Shown here: piece after piece, positions 7,159 through 14,463 of the stretch
How the letters are laid out: every line of letters starts with the position of its first letter
How positions within the stretch are numbered: the stretch's first letter is position 1
Virus record (IMG/VR): IMGVR_UViG_3300033141_004690
Coordinates: 1 to 23,627 of that record
Reading direction: 5' to 3' (one strand)
DNA: 23,627 bases
From: a virus
The notes under the pieces: generated by a model
Databases searched by the model: none
What the model saw: the letters and a program-made list of their open reading frames with translations, nothing else
Told to the model about the DNA's origin: nothing
Made by a program: the position numbers and the translations under genes

Positions 7159-8837
7159 CGCACCATCGTGTCCTCTTCGAGCAGGATGACGATGATGCTC
7201 CAGGCCCCCAGGGTCTCGGCCCCGTAGCTGAACGGGAGGTCTCCTCCGGTCATCAGCCCAGCCCCATAGCTGAACCGCAACTCACCCTCCTGCACGGCGT
7301 CTGCGGTGTAGCTGAAGGCCAGCTCGCCCTCCCGGACAGCATCGGCCCCGTAGCTGAACTTCAGCGCCCCTTGTCGGCCCGCGTCCACACCATAACCGAA
7401 GGCCAGCCTGCCCTCCCTGCCATCTGCGCCGTAGCTGAACGGAAGCTCACCCTGGGCACCGACACCGTAGCTGAAAGGCAGTTCTCCACCCCGACCTACT
7501 CCGTAGCTGAAGACCAGCGCACCCTCCCGCCCAACACCGTAGCTGAAGGGGAGCAGGCCGCCCTTGCCAAACTCTCCTGTGGCATAACTGAACTCCAGCT
7601 CGCCAGATTTGGTGGGCGGGGCGTAGCCGGTCAGCACGGTGCAGAAGATGCTGAAACCAACCTCCTCCGCAATAGGCTCCACCTCAGCCGGGTCAGGCCA
7701 GCCGTCGTAGGAGGTGCCGTCACCGTCAATCCAGCCCTGGCCACTCTCTGTGTCATACGCCAGGTCCAGGTCATCCGAACTCGACCACACCGCGATGACA
7801 TAATGGGTTGCATCGGCTATCGGCGGTCGGCTCTCGGCAGGGAAAGGGAACTCAACCCAGCCCTCGTAACCAGCAGCCACCTCTACCTCTTCGGTTACTC
7901 CCACCAGGGCACCGGCGGGCGTGTAGAGGGCGGCCTTGGCCGAGCGTGGCCCTCCTTCGTTCAGGCTTACCGTTGGGGCGGGTGGTACGCCCAGGCCAGT
8001 CGTGGACCACGGGTTAGCAGGCAGGCCTGCGTTCAGGTCACCCTGATAACGCTCGTCACCACCGCCTAGCGAGTCGTTTAGCGCCCACCAACCACCGCCC
8101 ATCTCTGGTGCCCAGTACAGATACCTCAGCGGAGCGCCCTTAGTGTAGTAGGGCTTGCCGTCGTGGGTTCCCGCCGCCGTGTAGACCCCGTTGTAGGTCC
8201 CATCCCCCGCGCCCTCGACCAGCCACCCTCCTCCCGCTCCTGTGGTGTTGCGAATGTAGGCGCTGATGCTCAGGCCCTCGCCCGCCCCACAACTGATGGC
8301 TCCGGCACCCACGAAGAGGCGGAAATCAGACCAGCTTCCCCCCTGCGTCTCCTCTCCGAAGTTGCAGGTCTCCTCGCCAGTCTCATAGTCCACGTAGATG
8401 CTGTAAAGCCAGTTCTCAGCGCCCAAGTGAGCCGGGTCGGGCCACCCATCGTAATCGTTGGCCTGCGTGTCGTACTGGCCCGCTCCACCAGACTTGCAGG
8501 CAATCTCCGGCTGCTGGTTTGGGCCTGTCTCCTCCGCCCAGACCACAAGCACATAGGAGTTGCCCTCAGTCACCACCGGCCTGTTCTCAGTTGGAATCGT
8601 CAGGCATTCCCATCTCTCAATCAGGCCCATGATGGGCCGCTCTTCCGTCTCGGCAAGCAAGGTCCCGTCTTCCTCGTAAATCGCCCCCTTGATGTGAATG
8701 ACTCCGGCATCGTTGTAGAGCCAGAAGAAGTGCAGATGACTAACGAGGCCGGTGCTAGGCGCTACGAACTTCCCACCCCTGAAATGGTGGAAGACGAAGT
8801 GGCGGTCGCCGATTGTCCGATTTCCAAACCAGGCCAT
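7155..8837 (-). CDS. Large repeat-containing tail appendage protein, 560 aa
   Basis: Likely virion appendage with four visible parts. Residues about 45-150 and 295-402 are two copies of one beta-sandwich-like domain: GAIYEEDGTLL and AALYTPAGALV align, both reach a VLVVW/VIAVW strand, and both contain DGWPDPA (130-136 and 378-384). Between them, about 203-290, is a Gly/Trp-rich module with TYNGVYTAAGTHDGKPYY and WWALNDSLGG, resembling small modules I recall in environmental phage proteins. Residues 411-545 hold ten 12-15-residue repeats of the form GEL.FSYG. ATG 8837 follows the previous stop by three bases and its own stop overlaps the next ATG. Receptor or polysaccharide binding is inferred from the distal position and beta architecture; no catalytic site is seen. 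Confidence 0.8.
   Translation of the reverse strand: MAWFGNRTIGDRHFVFHHFRGGKFVAPSTGLVSHLHFFWLYNDAGVIHIKGAIYEEDGTLLAETEERPIMGLIERWECLTIPTENRPVVTEGNSYVLVVWAEETGPNQQPEIACKSGGAGQYDTQANDYDGWPDPAHLGAENWLYSIYVDYETGEETCNFGEETQGGSWSDFRLFVGAGAISCGAGEGLSISAYIRNTTGAGGGWLVEGAGDGTYNGVYTAAGTHDGKPYYTKGAPLRYLYWAPEMGGGWWALNDSLGGGDERYQGDLNAGLPANPWSTTGLGVPPAPTVSLNEGGPRSAKAALYTPAGALVGVTEEVEVAAGYEGWVEFPFPAESRPPIADATHYVIAVWSSSDDLDLAYDTESGQGWIDGDGTSYDGWPDPAEVEPIAEEVGFSIFCTVLTGYAPPTKSGELEFSYATGEFGKGGLLPFSYGVGREGALVFSYGVGRGGELPFSYGVGAQGELPFSYGADGREGRLAFGYGVDAGRQGALKFSYGADAVREGELAFSYTADAVQEGELRFSYGAGLMTGGDLPFSYGAETLGAWSIIVILLEEDTMVR
7220..7608 (-). repeat. Ten coding tandem repeats (FSYG repeat, 36-45 bases each)
   Basis: Seen on the + strand as ten copies of a gtagctgaa-like core, at about 7223, 7266, 7309, 7350, 7391, 7431, 7466, 7503, 7539 and 7583. 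In protein these read as G-E-L-x-F-S-Y-G-(V/A) followed by 4-7 variable residues. Variants include FSYAT, FGYGV and FSYTA. The period always stays a multiple of three, so selection acts on protein. Core conservation with variable linkers suggests repeated beta hairpins or a beta-solenoid. Confidence 0.9.
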
Positions 8838-8840
8838 CGT

Positions 8841-9080
8841 TCAGTTTTCCTTCTGGAGCATCCCGCCGCTCAGGATGTGATACCACTTCTTCGGCCACCA
8901 GCCGTCACGAGTCCACTCACCCTCGGACATTGCCGACTTCATGTCAATGTCGCCGACCGCGATGGTGCCCGGCGATGGGTGAAAACCCAGCATTGCGCCG
9001 TGCGCGGTGCGCTTGCGAGGCTCCGCGATTGTCAGGATGGTCTCTCGGATTGCGGATGAGGCATCTCTGCCTTCGGGCAT
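8841..9080 (-). CDS. Small hypothetical protein, 79 aa
   Basis: Not recognised. Its ATG (9080-9078) overlaps the stop of the homing endonuclease gene as TGATG, so translation would be coupled. The centre reads AMLGFHPSPGTIAVGDIDMKSAMSEGEW and the end is Trp-rich (TRDGWWPKKWYHILSGG). No membrane segment. Placed between the hub/endonuclease and the large appendage protein, it is probably a small tail-tip component. An alternative, that it is a displaced fragment of the hub interrupted by the endonuclease, is not supported: the hub ends with a normal-looking C-terminus. Confidence 0.6.
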   Translation of the reverse strand: MPEGRDASSAIRETILTIAEPRKRTAHGAMLGFHPSPGTIAVGDIDMKSAMSEGEWTRDGWWPKKWYHILSGGMLQKEN

Positions 9081-9880
9081 CAGGGACTCACCTCAGCCAG
9101 CATCTGCAAGTACCTCTCGTACTTGCGGTCGAGTCGAATCAGGTCGTGCGAATCTTGGTAAAGAGCAGTTGCGACGGCGAGGGGGAGGTGGCTGCCACAA
9201 AGCGCGAATTGATAGATGCTACCGTGTGGGTGAACTCTTGCCTTTGTGTCAGAGACAGTTTGGCACCAGCCGCGCACAGCCTCCATCATAGCTTTGGTGC
9301 CACTCCAACGAACATGCCACTTCCCACCGCTTTTGAAAATCGTGCCGTCACCGTCGAAGACACCCCGCCAGAAGTGGGACCGGAGCCTCTCAGGGAGGAA
9401 GTCAGGCGGCTTGAGAGTGAGGCTCTTTCGAGGAGTAACAGCGTGTCGGGTGAGGTCGAAGACAAGCTGGGCACTAACAAGGGAAATCTTAGACTGAGTC
9501 CCACCCTTTGCAGGGTGTATCAGATAGTCGCTGTCCAGGCAGTCGAGGAGCTTCTGAAGGTAGCCTTTGTCCCCAGCAGTCAGGCTGACATCAACCCTAT
9601 TGTTCTTCGGCAAAACACAACCATCTGCTCCAAGAAAGCCCAGCCAGTAGGCACGGTCGGGGGTGTTGACGTGCTCGAAGTAGGCATCGTCCACCTGGTG
9701 TTGTCTTGGGCTACCAGTATGTCGAGGCCTCGCTTGAATACCCTTGCGCTTGAGGATGTTACCGACAGTCGCTTGGCTGAGGTCAACAGCCTCACCAACC
9801 TGCTCCTGAGTTTGACCGGTCAGGTAGAGTTGAGTCGCTTCGGCTTCCTGCTCAAGTGTGACGGGAATGCCTCTGGGCAT
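9080..9880 (-). CDS. Free-standing LAGLIDADG homing endonuclease with N-terminal HTH
   Basis: Homing endonuclease that cleaves a long DNA target to spread its own gene. Residues 9-47 form a helix-turn-helix (LEQEAEATQLYLTGQTQEQV to TVGNILKRKGI). Two LAGLIDADG motifs follow: WLGFLGADG (79-87, active-site Asp86) and WRGVFDGDG (171-179, active-site Asp178), about 92 residues apart as in two-repeat monomeric enzymes. The C-terminus has the usual DLIRLDRKYERYLQM. Both catalytic acids are present, so activity is plausible. It sits between complete genes: ATG 9880 begins two bases after the hub stop, and its stop overlaps the next ATG. It is not visibly in an intron or intein. Sampled lines are about 53-58% GC against about 63% in the hub, consistent with recent arrival. 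Confidence 0.93.
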   Translation of the reverse strand: MPRGIPVTLEQEAEATQLYLTGQTQEQVGEAVDLSQATVGNILKRKGIQARPRHTGSPRQHQVDDAYFEHVNTPDRAYWLGFLGADGCVLPKNNRVDVSLTAGDKGYLQKLLDCLDSDYLIHPAKGGTQSKISLVSAQLVFDLTRHAVTPRKSLTLKPPDFLPERLRSHFWRGVFDGDGTIFKSGGKWHVRWSGTKAMMEAVRGWCQTVSDTKARVHPHGSIYQFALCGSHLPLAVATALYQDSHDLIRLDRKYERYLQMLAEVSP

Positions 9881-9882
9881 GG

Positions 9883-12747
9883 TCAGACACTCACCTCGAT
9901 GGGCTTGCCCTCGCGGTCCAAGACTTGGGATAGCTCCAGCGTTTGACTATAGCGCCCACCCTCAAAGCGCCAGTTTTTGCGCGTGACTCGCCAGACGTGG
10001 GTGGGGTCTATGTCCATCTCGTCGAACTCGACCCGCGCGAAATCGTCTGGTTTGACCTCAGGACGGCCCTCCAGGACGACGACGATGGTATTCCGCAGTT
10101 CCATCCGCCGCCGGAAGAGGCGGTTCGCCACCTGCCGTATCTCGTTGGCGTCGTCAATGGTCTCAATCCTCCACCAGTCCTCACCGATGAAGTCAGGCGA
10201 GGTCGAGTCCATCATCGAGGCATCATCAAAAAGGACCTTGGACTGCGCCTCCCACCCACTTCCCTTCATAGCCACCAGCACGTTGAAGAAGTCTTCAGGG
10301 GTCTCGGCCTTGCGGAAGTCGAAGATGGTCTCCTCAGCAACCCCCGTGTCCTCGTCAATCACCAGGGTGACCTCATTCTCACCTGTCTCGAACGAGCCTT
10401 TCGACGCAACCTCCAGCCCCTTGCGCAGGAAGTAGCAGCCTTCGATGTTGCGCGGACCCATCACCCAGTTCTTTCCATCCTCACTCAGCACAGCCGTCTC
10501 CATCTCCATCGCCATTGAAGCGTAGCCCCATTGAAGGTTCTTGGTCTGGCAAATTTCATCCAGCATCTCGATGAGTCCGATGTCCGGCCCGAACTGGAGC
10601 AGCCGCTGCCCTTCACCAACCGGCAGGTAGAAGTCCATCCAGTTGTCCAGCGTTTTGCTGACGATGTGCAGGTCCCGGTGGTGCATCACCATCTCCTCAG
10701 GGACGCCACCGCGATTCAGGATGTGCTCGAAGAAGCTGGGGTAGGGCCACCCGTGCCCCTCGGTGGCTCCGGTCTGGAATGGGTTCGGGTAGGGGTAGAC
10801 ATCATTGCACACGGGCCAGCCCTCGTAGGAGCAATGCCACCAACTCTTGTGCTTGCGCAGGCGGGCCTCAGGAGCGTCGGCGCAGTTGATTGTAGCCACC
10901 ACCGGGCCGACCCCGCCGCCCTTCTCGCGCTGGGGCACGATGTAGCCGACGAACTGAGTGACGAGGCCCTGGTCATCGTCAACCTTGACCTGCACCTTGA
11001 CCTTCTGGTTGCTCTTGATTGCGGGCAGGGTCTCCCCGTGTTCAGCCCGCAGGGTGACCTGGCAGGTGGCACCACGCCACCTGCTGCTCACGCTTCCGCT
11101 GGCCTCCATCACCTTGAGCTGCGGGTTCCCCTGCGTCTGGACCGGCTCGCTCACCGCCGCCTCGATGTGGGCTGGGCGATATTCCTGCACGTTGTAGAGC
11201 AGCGCCCGCTGCTTCTGGTCGGCGACTCCTTCGAAGATGACCCGTGGCCGATGGACGTTCTCCTTAATCTCGTCGGCCTTGACCGTGATGGAGGGGCCGT
11301 AGCGGTCGGGGCTGTAGGGGTCATACGGTAGAGGCGACGCGATTCGCCGGTACTTCGGAGGCCTGTGAATCAGCGGTGGAACGCTCACCACACCTTTCGG
11401 GAACAGGCCATAGTCGTCCCAGACCGAGTGTCCATGCTTCTCCTCGTAGGCGGCCTGGCAATGCTCCTTGATTTCCTCATCACTCCAGGATGGATGCTTG
11501 GCTCTGGTGTCCACCAGGCAGTCCCGATACTCCTTGGGCACCCCAGGATAGCGAGGGTAGGTAAGCTCTTCGAGGTTGAAGGCCATCTTATGGCCGAGGC
11601 ACCAGATGCGAATCGGCCCTGGTTTCAGCCAGGACTGGAGGACCACCTCTCCCTCCTTGTTGCGGGTGAACGGCTGCCAACCTGGGGGACGCCAGGCCCA
11701 CCTGCCTTCATCCTCCTTCCCGTTCACTATCCTGCGCACCAGCAGCCAGCCGTTTATCGTGTATTCCACCACGTAAACGTCCAGCGTCGCCTCCCCTTCA
11801 GTCGGCTGACTGCCCCACCCCTCGAAGCGGGTCAGCTCCTTGACGCTGACCCCATCGTACTCATCTTCGTCCCAGGCCGCCTGTACGAGCACCGGGTAGT
11901 CCTGTTGGTCACCCTCCTCCTCACCAGCTCGCCCGGCGGGGAACCGCAGCATGTAGCTGTGACCCTTGCCCTGCCCAAGGAACTGGATACCGTTGCGAAT
12001 CGGGTCGGCCTCGTCCGGGTGTGGTGGCATATTCCAGAAGCGGACGATGAAGCAGGGGTTGATGTCATAGTTGGAGCGGACGCGACCCCACCCATCCTTT
12101 CCCAGGTTGGGCCGCCCGTCGAAGAACTGAATCCAGAAGGCTGGTGGCTGCCCTTTGCCGGTTATCCGCGCAACGTTCCATAAGCCCCGCTCACGAACCC
12201 AATGCTTGTCGCCCAGCGAGTGGGAGTAGGGAGCTACCTGTAGTGAACCCAGGTCCTCAGGATACCTCTTTGCAAAGCGGCGGGCGACCTCCTGGCTGAC
12301 CAGCTTCTCGTTGAAGTAGGGGAACTCTTTCTCACAGGCTTCATAGTCCCCCCTGAATATGCACCTCTCAGTAGAGCCAGGCTCACAAGGCTCCGAGTGT
12401 TCCTCTAGGCAGTCTTGAAAGCCCTCGTGCCACTCTGCAAAAACCTCGTTGGCAAGAGCCTGCCATTCCTCAAGGCGAACGGGGTCGAAAACGAATGAGT
12501 TCGACAGCTCCATGTCCGGCGGCTGCCGACTCCACCTGCCCTTCGGAGCAATCGCCATGACCGGGTCAGGGATGTATTCGAACTCGTCGCCGTAGTCCCA
12601 ACCCCATTGAAGGCCCAGGTCACCGGTCTGCTTGGCCTCCTTGACAGGTTCGGCGGCAATCCAGTCCCTACCCAGGCCGAACACGGTCTTCCGCCCGTCG
12701 CAGTCGGCCCGGTCAAGGATGACGTTGCAGGAGGGTCGAGCAGCCAT
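9883..12747 (-). CDS. Putative tail hub/tip protein, 954 aa, with large N-terminal extension
   Basis: Best read as the tail hub, the protein at the tail tip below the tape measure. The C-terminal half (about 540-954) has hub-like features: strands VKVQVKVDDDQGLVTQFVGY, a segment HIVSKTLDNWMDFYLPVGEG to LIEMLDEICQTKNLQWGY, and a late RNTIVVVLEGRPEVKPDDFARV that reads like the final barrel domain of hubs. The N-terminal half is unusual: Cys-rich at the start (Cys7, 16, 113, 121, 129, 138), then a Trp-rich beta region (PAFWIQFFDGRPNLGKDGWG) of possible carbohydrate-binding type, then a 37-residue Cys/His motif at 404-440 shared with the upstream propeller protein. It starts one base after the propeller stop. 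No peptidase motif was found. The hub assignment is by position and weak pattern, so moderate. Confidence 0.68.
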   Translation of the reverse strand: MAARPSCNVILDRADCDGRKTVFGLGRDWIAAEPVKEAKQTGDLGLQWGWDYGDEFEYIPDPVMAIAPKGRWSRQPPDMELSNSFVFDPVRLEEWQALANEVFAEWHEGFQDCLEEHSEPCEPGSTERCIFRGDYEACEKEFPYFNEKLVSQEVARRFAKRYPEDLGSLQVAPYSHSLGDKHWVRERGLWNVARITGKGQPPAFWIQFFDGRPNLGKDGWGRVRSNYDINPCFIVRFWNMPPHPDEADPIRNGIQFLGQGKGHSYMLRFPAGRAGEEEGDQQDYPVLVQAAWDEDEYDGVSVKELTRFEGWGSQPTEGEATLDVYVVEYTINGWLLVRRIVNGKEDEGRWAWRPPGWQPFTRNKEGEVVLQSWLKPGPIRIWCLGHKMAFNLEELTYPRYPGVPKEYRDCLVDTRAKHPSWSDEEIKEHCQAAYEEKHGHSVWDDYGLFPKGVVSVPPLIHRPPKYRRIASPLPYDPYSPDRYGPSITVKADEIKENVHRPRVIFEGVADQKQRALLYNVQEYRPAHIEAAVSEPVQTQGNPQLKVMEASGSVSSRWRGATCQVTLRAEHGETLPAIKSNQKVKVQVKVDDDQGLVTQFVGYIVPQREKGGGVGPVVATINCADAPEARLRKHKSWWHCSYEGWPVCNDVYPYPNPFQTGATEGHGWPYPSFFEHILNRGGVPEEMVMHHRDLHIVSKTLDNWMDFYLPVGEGQRLLQFGPDIGLIEMLDEICQTKNLQWGYASMAMEMETAVLSEDGKNWVMGPRNIEGCYFLRKGLEVASKGSFETGENEVTLVIDEDTGVAEETIFDFRKAETPEDFFNVLVAMKGSGWEAQSKVLFDDASMMDSTSPDFIGEDWWRIETIDDANEIRQVANRLFRRRMELRNTIVVVLEGRPEVKPDDFARVEFDEMDIDPTHVWRVTRKNWRFEGGRYSQTLELSQVLDREGKPIEVSV
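11428..11538 (-). repeat. Cys/His motif copy B (hub residues 404-440)
   Basis: Encodes PKEYRDCLV through EEKHGH. It aligns without gaps to hub-neighbour propeller residues 251-287, with 20 of 37 identical by direct count. Conserved: EY, C (20 residues before a second C), TxA.H, W, E, HC, A.YEE and HGH. The two coding segments lie about 2.1 kb apart in adjacent genes. Confidence 0.85.
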
Positions 12748-12748
12748 G

Positions 12749-14461
12749 TCAGTTTGTCACCTCGACGTTGGCCCGGAGATGGGTTAGAAGGGTGGGTCCC
12801 AGCCAGGTGTTGCCTTCGTCCTTCGAGTGCCACTCGTAGACGTGCCTGCTGCTGGCCTTACGTGCTAGGACAATGAGCGTCTCACCATCCCCTTCAATAT
12901 CAGCAGCATCGAAACCACTCGAATCAGGCAGCTCCCTGATGTCACCGGCGGCGTAAGTCGTCCACTCGGTCGGGTCACCCTTGCGCCGGAGGACCTCAAT
13001 CTTAGTCCAGCCGATGTTAACTGCCCATTGAACCCCTTTCGGGTCGGTGAACATGCCGAGCGCACCTCCTGCGCGTGTTATCAGGCCACCAACGATGCCG
13101 GGATGGTGGGTGCCGATGTTCAGCCAGTCATCCCATATCCTGCCAACTTCTGGCGAGGCCGGGTAAGCAGCAATATCGGCCATGCAGTAAGCGCAGAAGG
13201 CCCCGTAGAGATTCCGCTCAACCCAGAAGGGCTGGTCGAAAAGGTCCCTCTTCAGATAGAACCAACCCCCGACCAGGTCGGCGTCGCAGGGCCAGCGGCC
13301 ACAGTCCATGCTGTGGTGCAGCCTCATGTTGCTTGGGTCAGACACGTCCACGGCAAACAGCCCGGCAGTTCCCGGCACAATCCCCATCAACAGGTGGGAG
13401 AAGTCCTCGTCGGACCTCTGTATCCGCAGCGAATGGGGAGCACCCTGGTAGTACTTGCCACCGATGGGCAGGTAGCCCAACCGCGTCGGGTGAAGTCGGT
13501 TCTCGGAGGCGTCGAGCGCCACAATCCCACGATAGTCCCTGTCCTCCAGGCGAGCTGAGACGTAGAGCATATCGTGGACCGTCTTATCATCCTCAGCAGG
13601 GTGGCCGTGCTCTTCCTCGTAGTCAGCTTTGCAGTGGTCCTCAACTTGCTCCTCAGTCCAGTCATCGTGTTCGGCCTTGGTAGCTACCAGACACTCCAGG
13701 TACTCGCGTGGCATTATCTCCTGACCTTCCTGGGCAACGACACTTTGCCCCGCCCAGCCTCCCCACCACCCCGGCGTGAATGGGTCAGTCTCGAAGGCCA
13801 CCTCTAACGCTGGCTCGACCTCCAGCGCCTCAGGTTCAGGGCAATGGAGGACGTAGAGGTTGCCGTCGTGTTGGGCAGGCATGTAGAGGTAGTCGTCAAT
13901 CCAGGCGAAGTCGGCAGGCCAGTCCCCCTCAGGATACCAGACGGTCGGTGTCCAGATTTGATTCACCAACTGCGGGTCGTCAGGGTCTGAGATGTCGTAG
14001 ATGGTGAAAGCCGGGGGAAGCTCACCTGTTCGCTGCAAGAAGTTCAACCCGCTGAAGGCCCAGAGGTAGTGCCCGTGAACGAACAGCCTGATGATGCAGT
14101 AGCCGGTCTCATCCCAAGGCCGAAGCGCCCTGACCAGTTGCATGTTCTCAGGGTCGCTGACATCAATGACCGCCAAGTGCTCGGCAGGTGCCTGGCAGCC
14201 CGAAGCATGGGTGCATTCGACGCCTGCCTCAGCATAAATGTAGTTGCCGACGCGGGTGATGTCCCCGTATTGACCTTCAAGCACTCCCACCAACCGGAAG
14301 ATGCTCCACTCAGGGTAGCCCCCAGGCTCCCACGGCTCCTCAGGAGGCTCCGCCACCACCGGCACATAGGCTTGCAGCGGGTAACGCTCCGCAGGCTGCG
14401 GGTCCCATTGCTCCCTGAACCGGCTGGTGATGAAGGTGCACTCTGCGGGGTCGTAGCCCAT
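12749..14461 (-). CDS. Beta-propeller (LVIVD-repeat) tail protein, 570 aa
   Basis: Contains three clear LVIVD-type propeller motifs: LAVIDVSDPENMQLV (96-110), FTIYDISDPDDPQLV (152-166) and LFAVDVSDPSNMRL (368-381), with weaker blades between (YLYMPAQHDGNLYVL, IVALDASENRLHPTRLG). Near the C-terminus SKDEGNTW (546-553) is an Asp-box of the BNR/sialidase type, though no sialidase catalytic set is visible. A 37-residue Cys/His motif interrupts the propeller at 251-287. The gene lies between tape measure and hub, where siphoviruses normally encode distal tail or tail-tip adaptor proteins, and overlaps neither. Propellers mostly bind ligands, so receptor or glycan recognition at the tail tip is plausible but inferred. 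No signal peptide, unlike many cellular LVIVD proteins. Confidence 0.82.
   Translation of the reverse strand: MGYDPAECTFITSRFREQWDPQPAERYPLQAYVPVVAEPPEEPWEPGGYPEWSIFRLVGVLEGQYGDITRVGNYIYAEAGVECTHASGCQAPAEHLAVIDVSDPENMQLVRALRPWDETGYCIIRLFVHGHYLWAFSGLNFLQRTGELPPAFTIYDISDPDDPQLVNQIWTPTVWYPEGDWPADFAWIDDYLYMPAQHDGNLYVLHCPEPEALEVEPALEVAFETDPFTPGWWGGWAGQSVVAQEGQEIMPREYLECLVATKAEHDDWTEEQVEDHCKADYEEEHGHPAEDDKTVHDMLYVSARLEDRDYRGIVALDASENRLHPTRLGYLPIGGKYYQGAPHSLRIQRSDEDFSHLLMGIVPGTAGLFAVDVSDPSNMRLHHSMDCGRWPCDADLVGGWFYLKRDLFDQPFWVERNLYGAFCAYCMADIAAYPASPEVGRIWDDWLNIGTHHPGIVGGLITRAGGALGMFTDPKGVQWAVNIGWTKIEVLRRKGDPTEWTTYAAGDIRELPDSSGFDAADIEGDGETLIVLARKASSRHVYEWHSKDEGNTWLGPTLLTHLRANVEVTN
13601..13711 (-). 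repeat. Cys/His motif copy A (propeller residues 251-287)
   Basis: Encodes PREYLECLV through EEEHGH. Cys257 and Cys277 are 20 apart, as are Cys410 and Cys430 of the hub copy; His265, His276, His285 and His287 are also matched. It sits between propeller blades and adds an apparent helical pair rather than a blade. Confidence 0.85.
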
Positions 14462-14463
14462 GA

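Noticed and set aside
7220-7608. Evenly spaced DNA repeats resembling a CRISPR array
   Set aside because: The core is only about 9 bases, the period varies from 36 to 45 in multiples of three, and the copies encode a regular FSYG protein repeat in an open frame.
8841-9883. Intron or intein carrying the homing endonuclease
   Set aside because: The endonuclease has its own start two bases after the hub stop and its own stop overlapping the next ATG; the hub C-terminus looks complete and no intein splice residues or intron-like noncoding flanks are present.
8813-9946. 377-aa open frame on the + strand
   Set aside because: Antisense to the homing endonuclease, whose two catalytic motifs prove the - strand frame.
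12749-14461. Sialidase based on the Asp-box SKDEGNTW
   Set aside because: Only one Asp-box is evident and the arginine triad and other catalytic residues were not found; LVIVD repeats explain the fold better.
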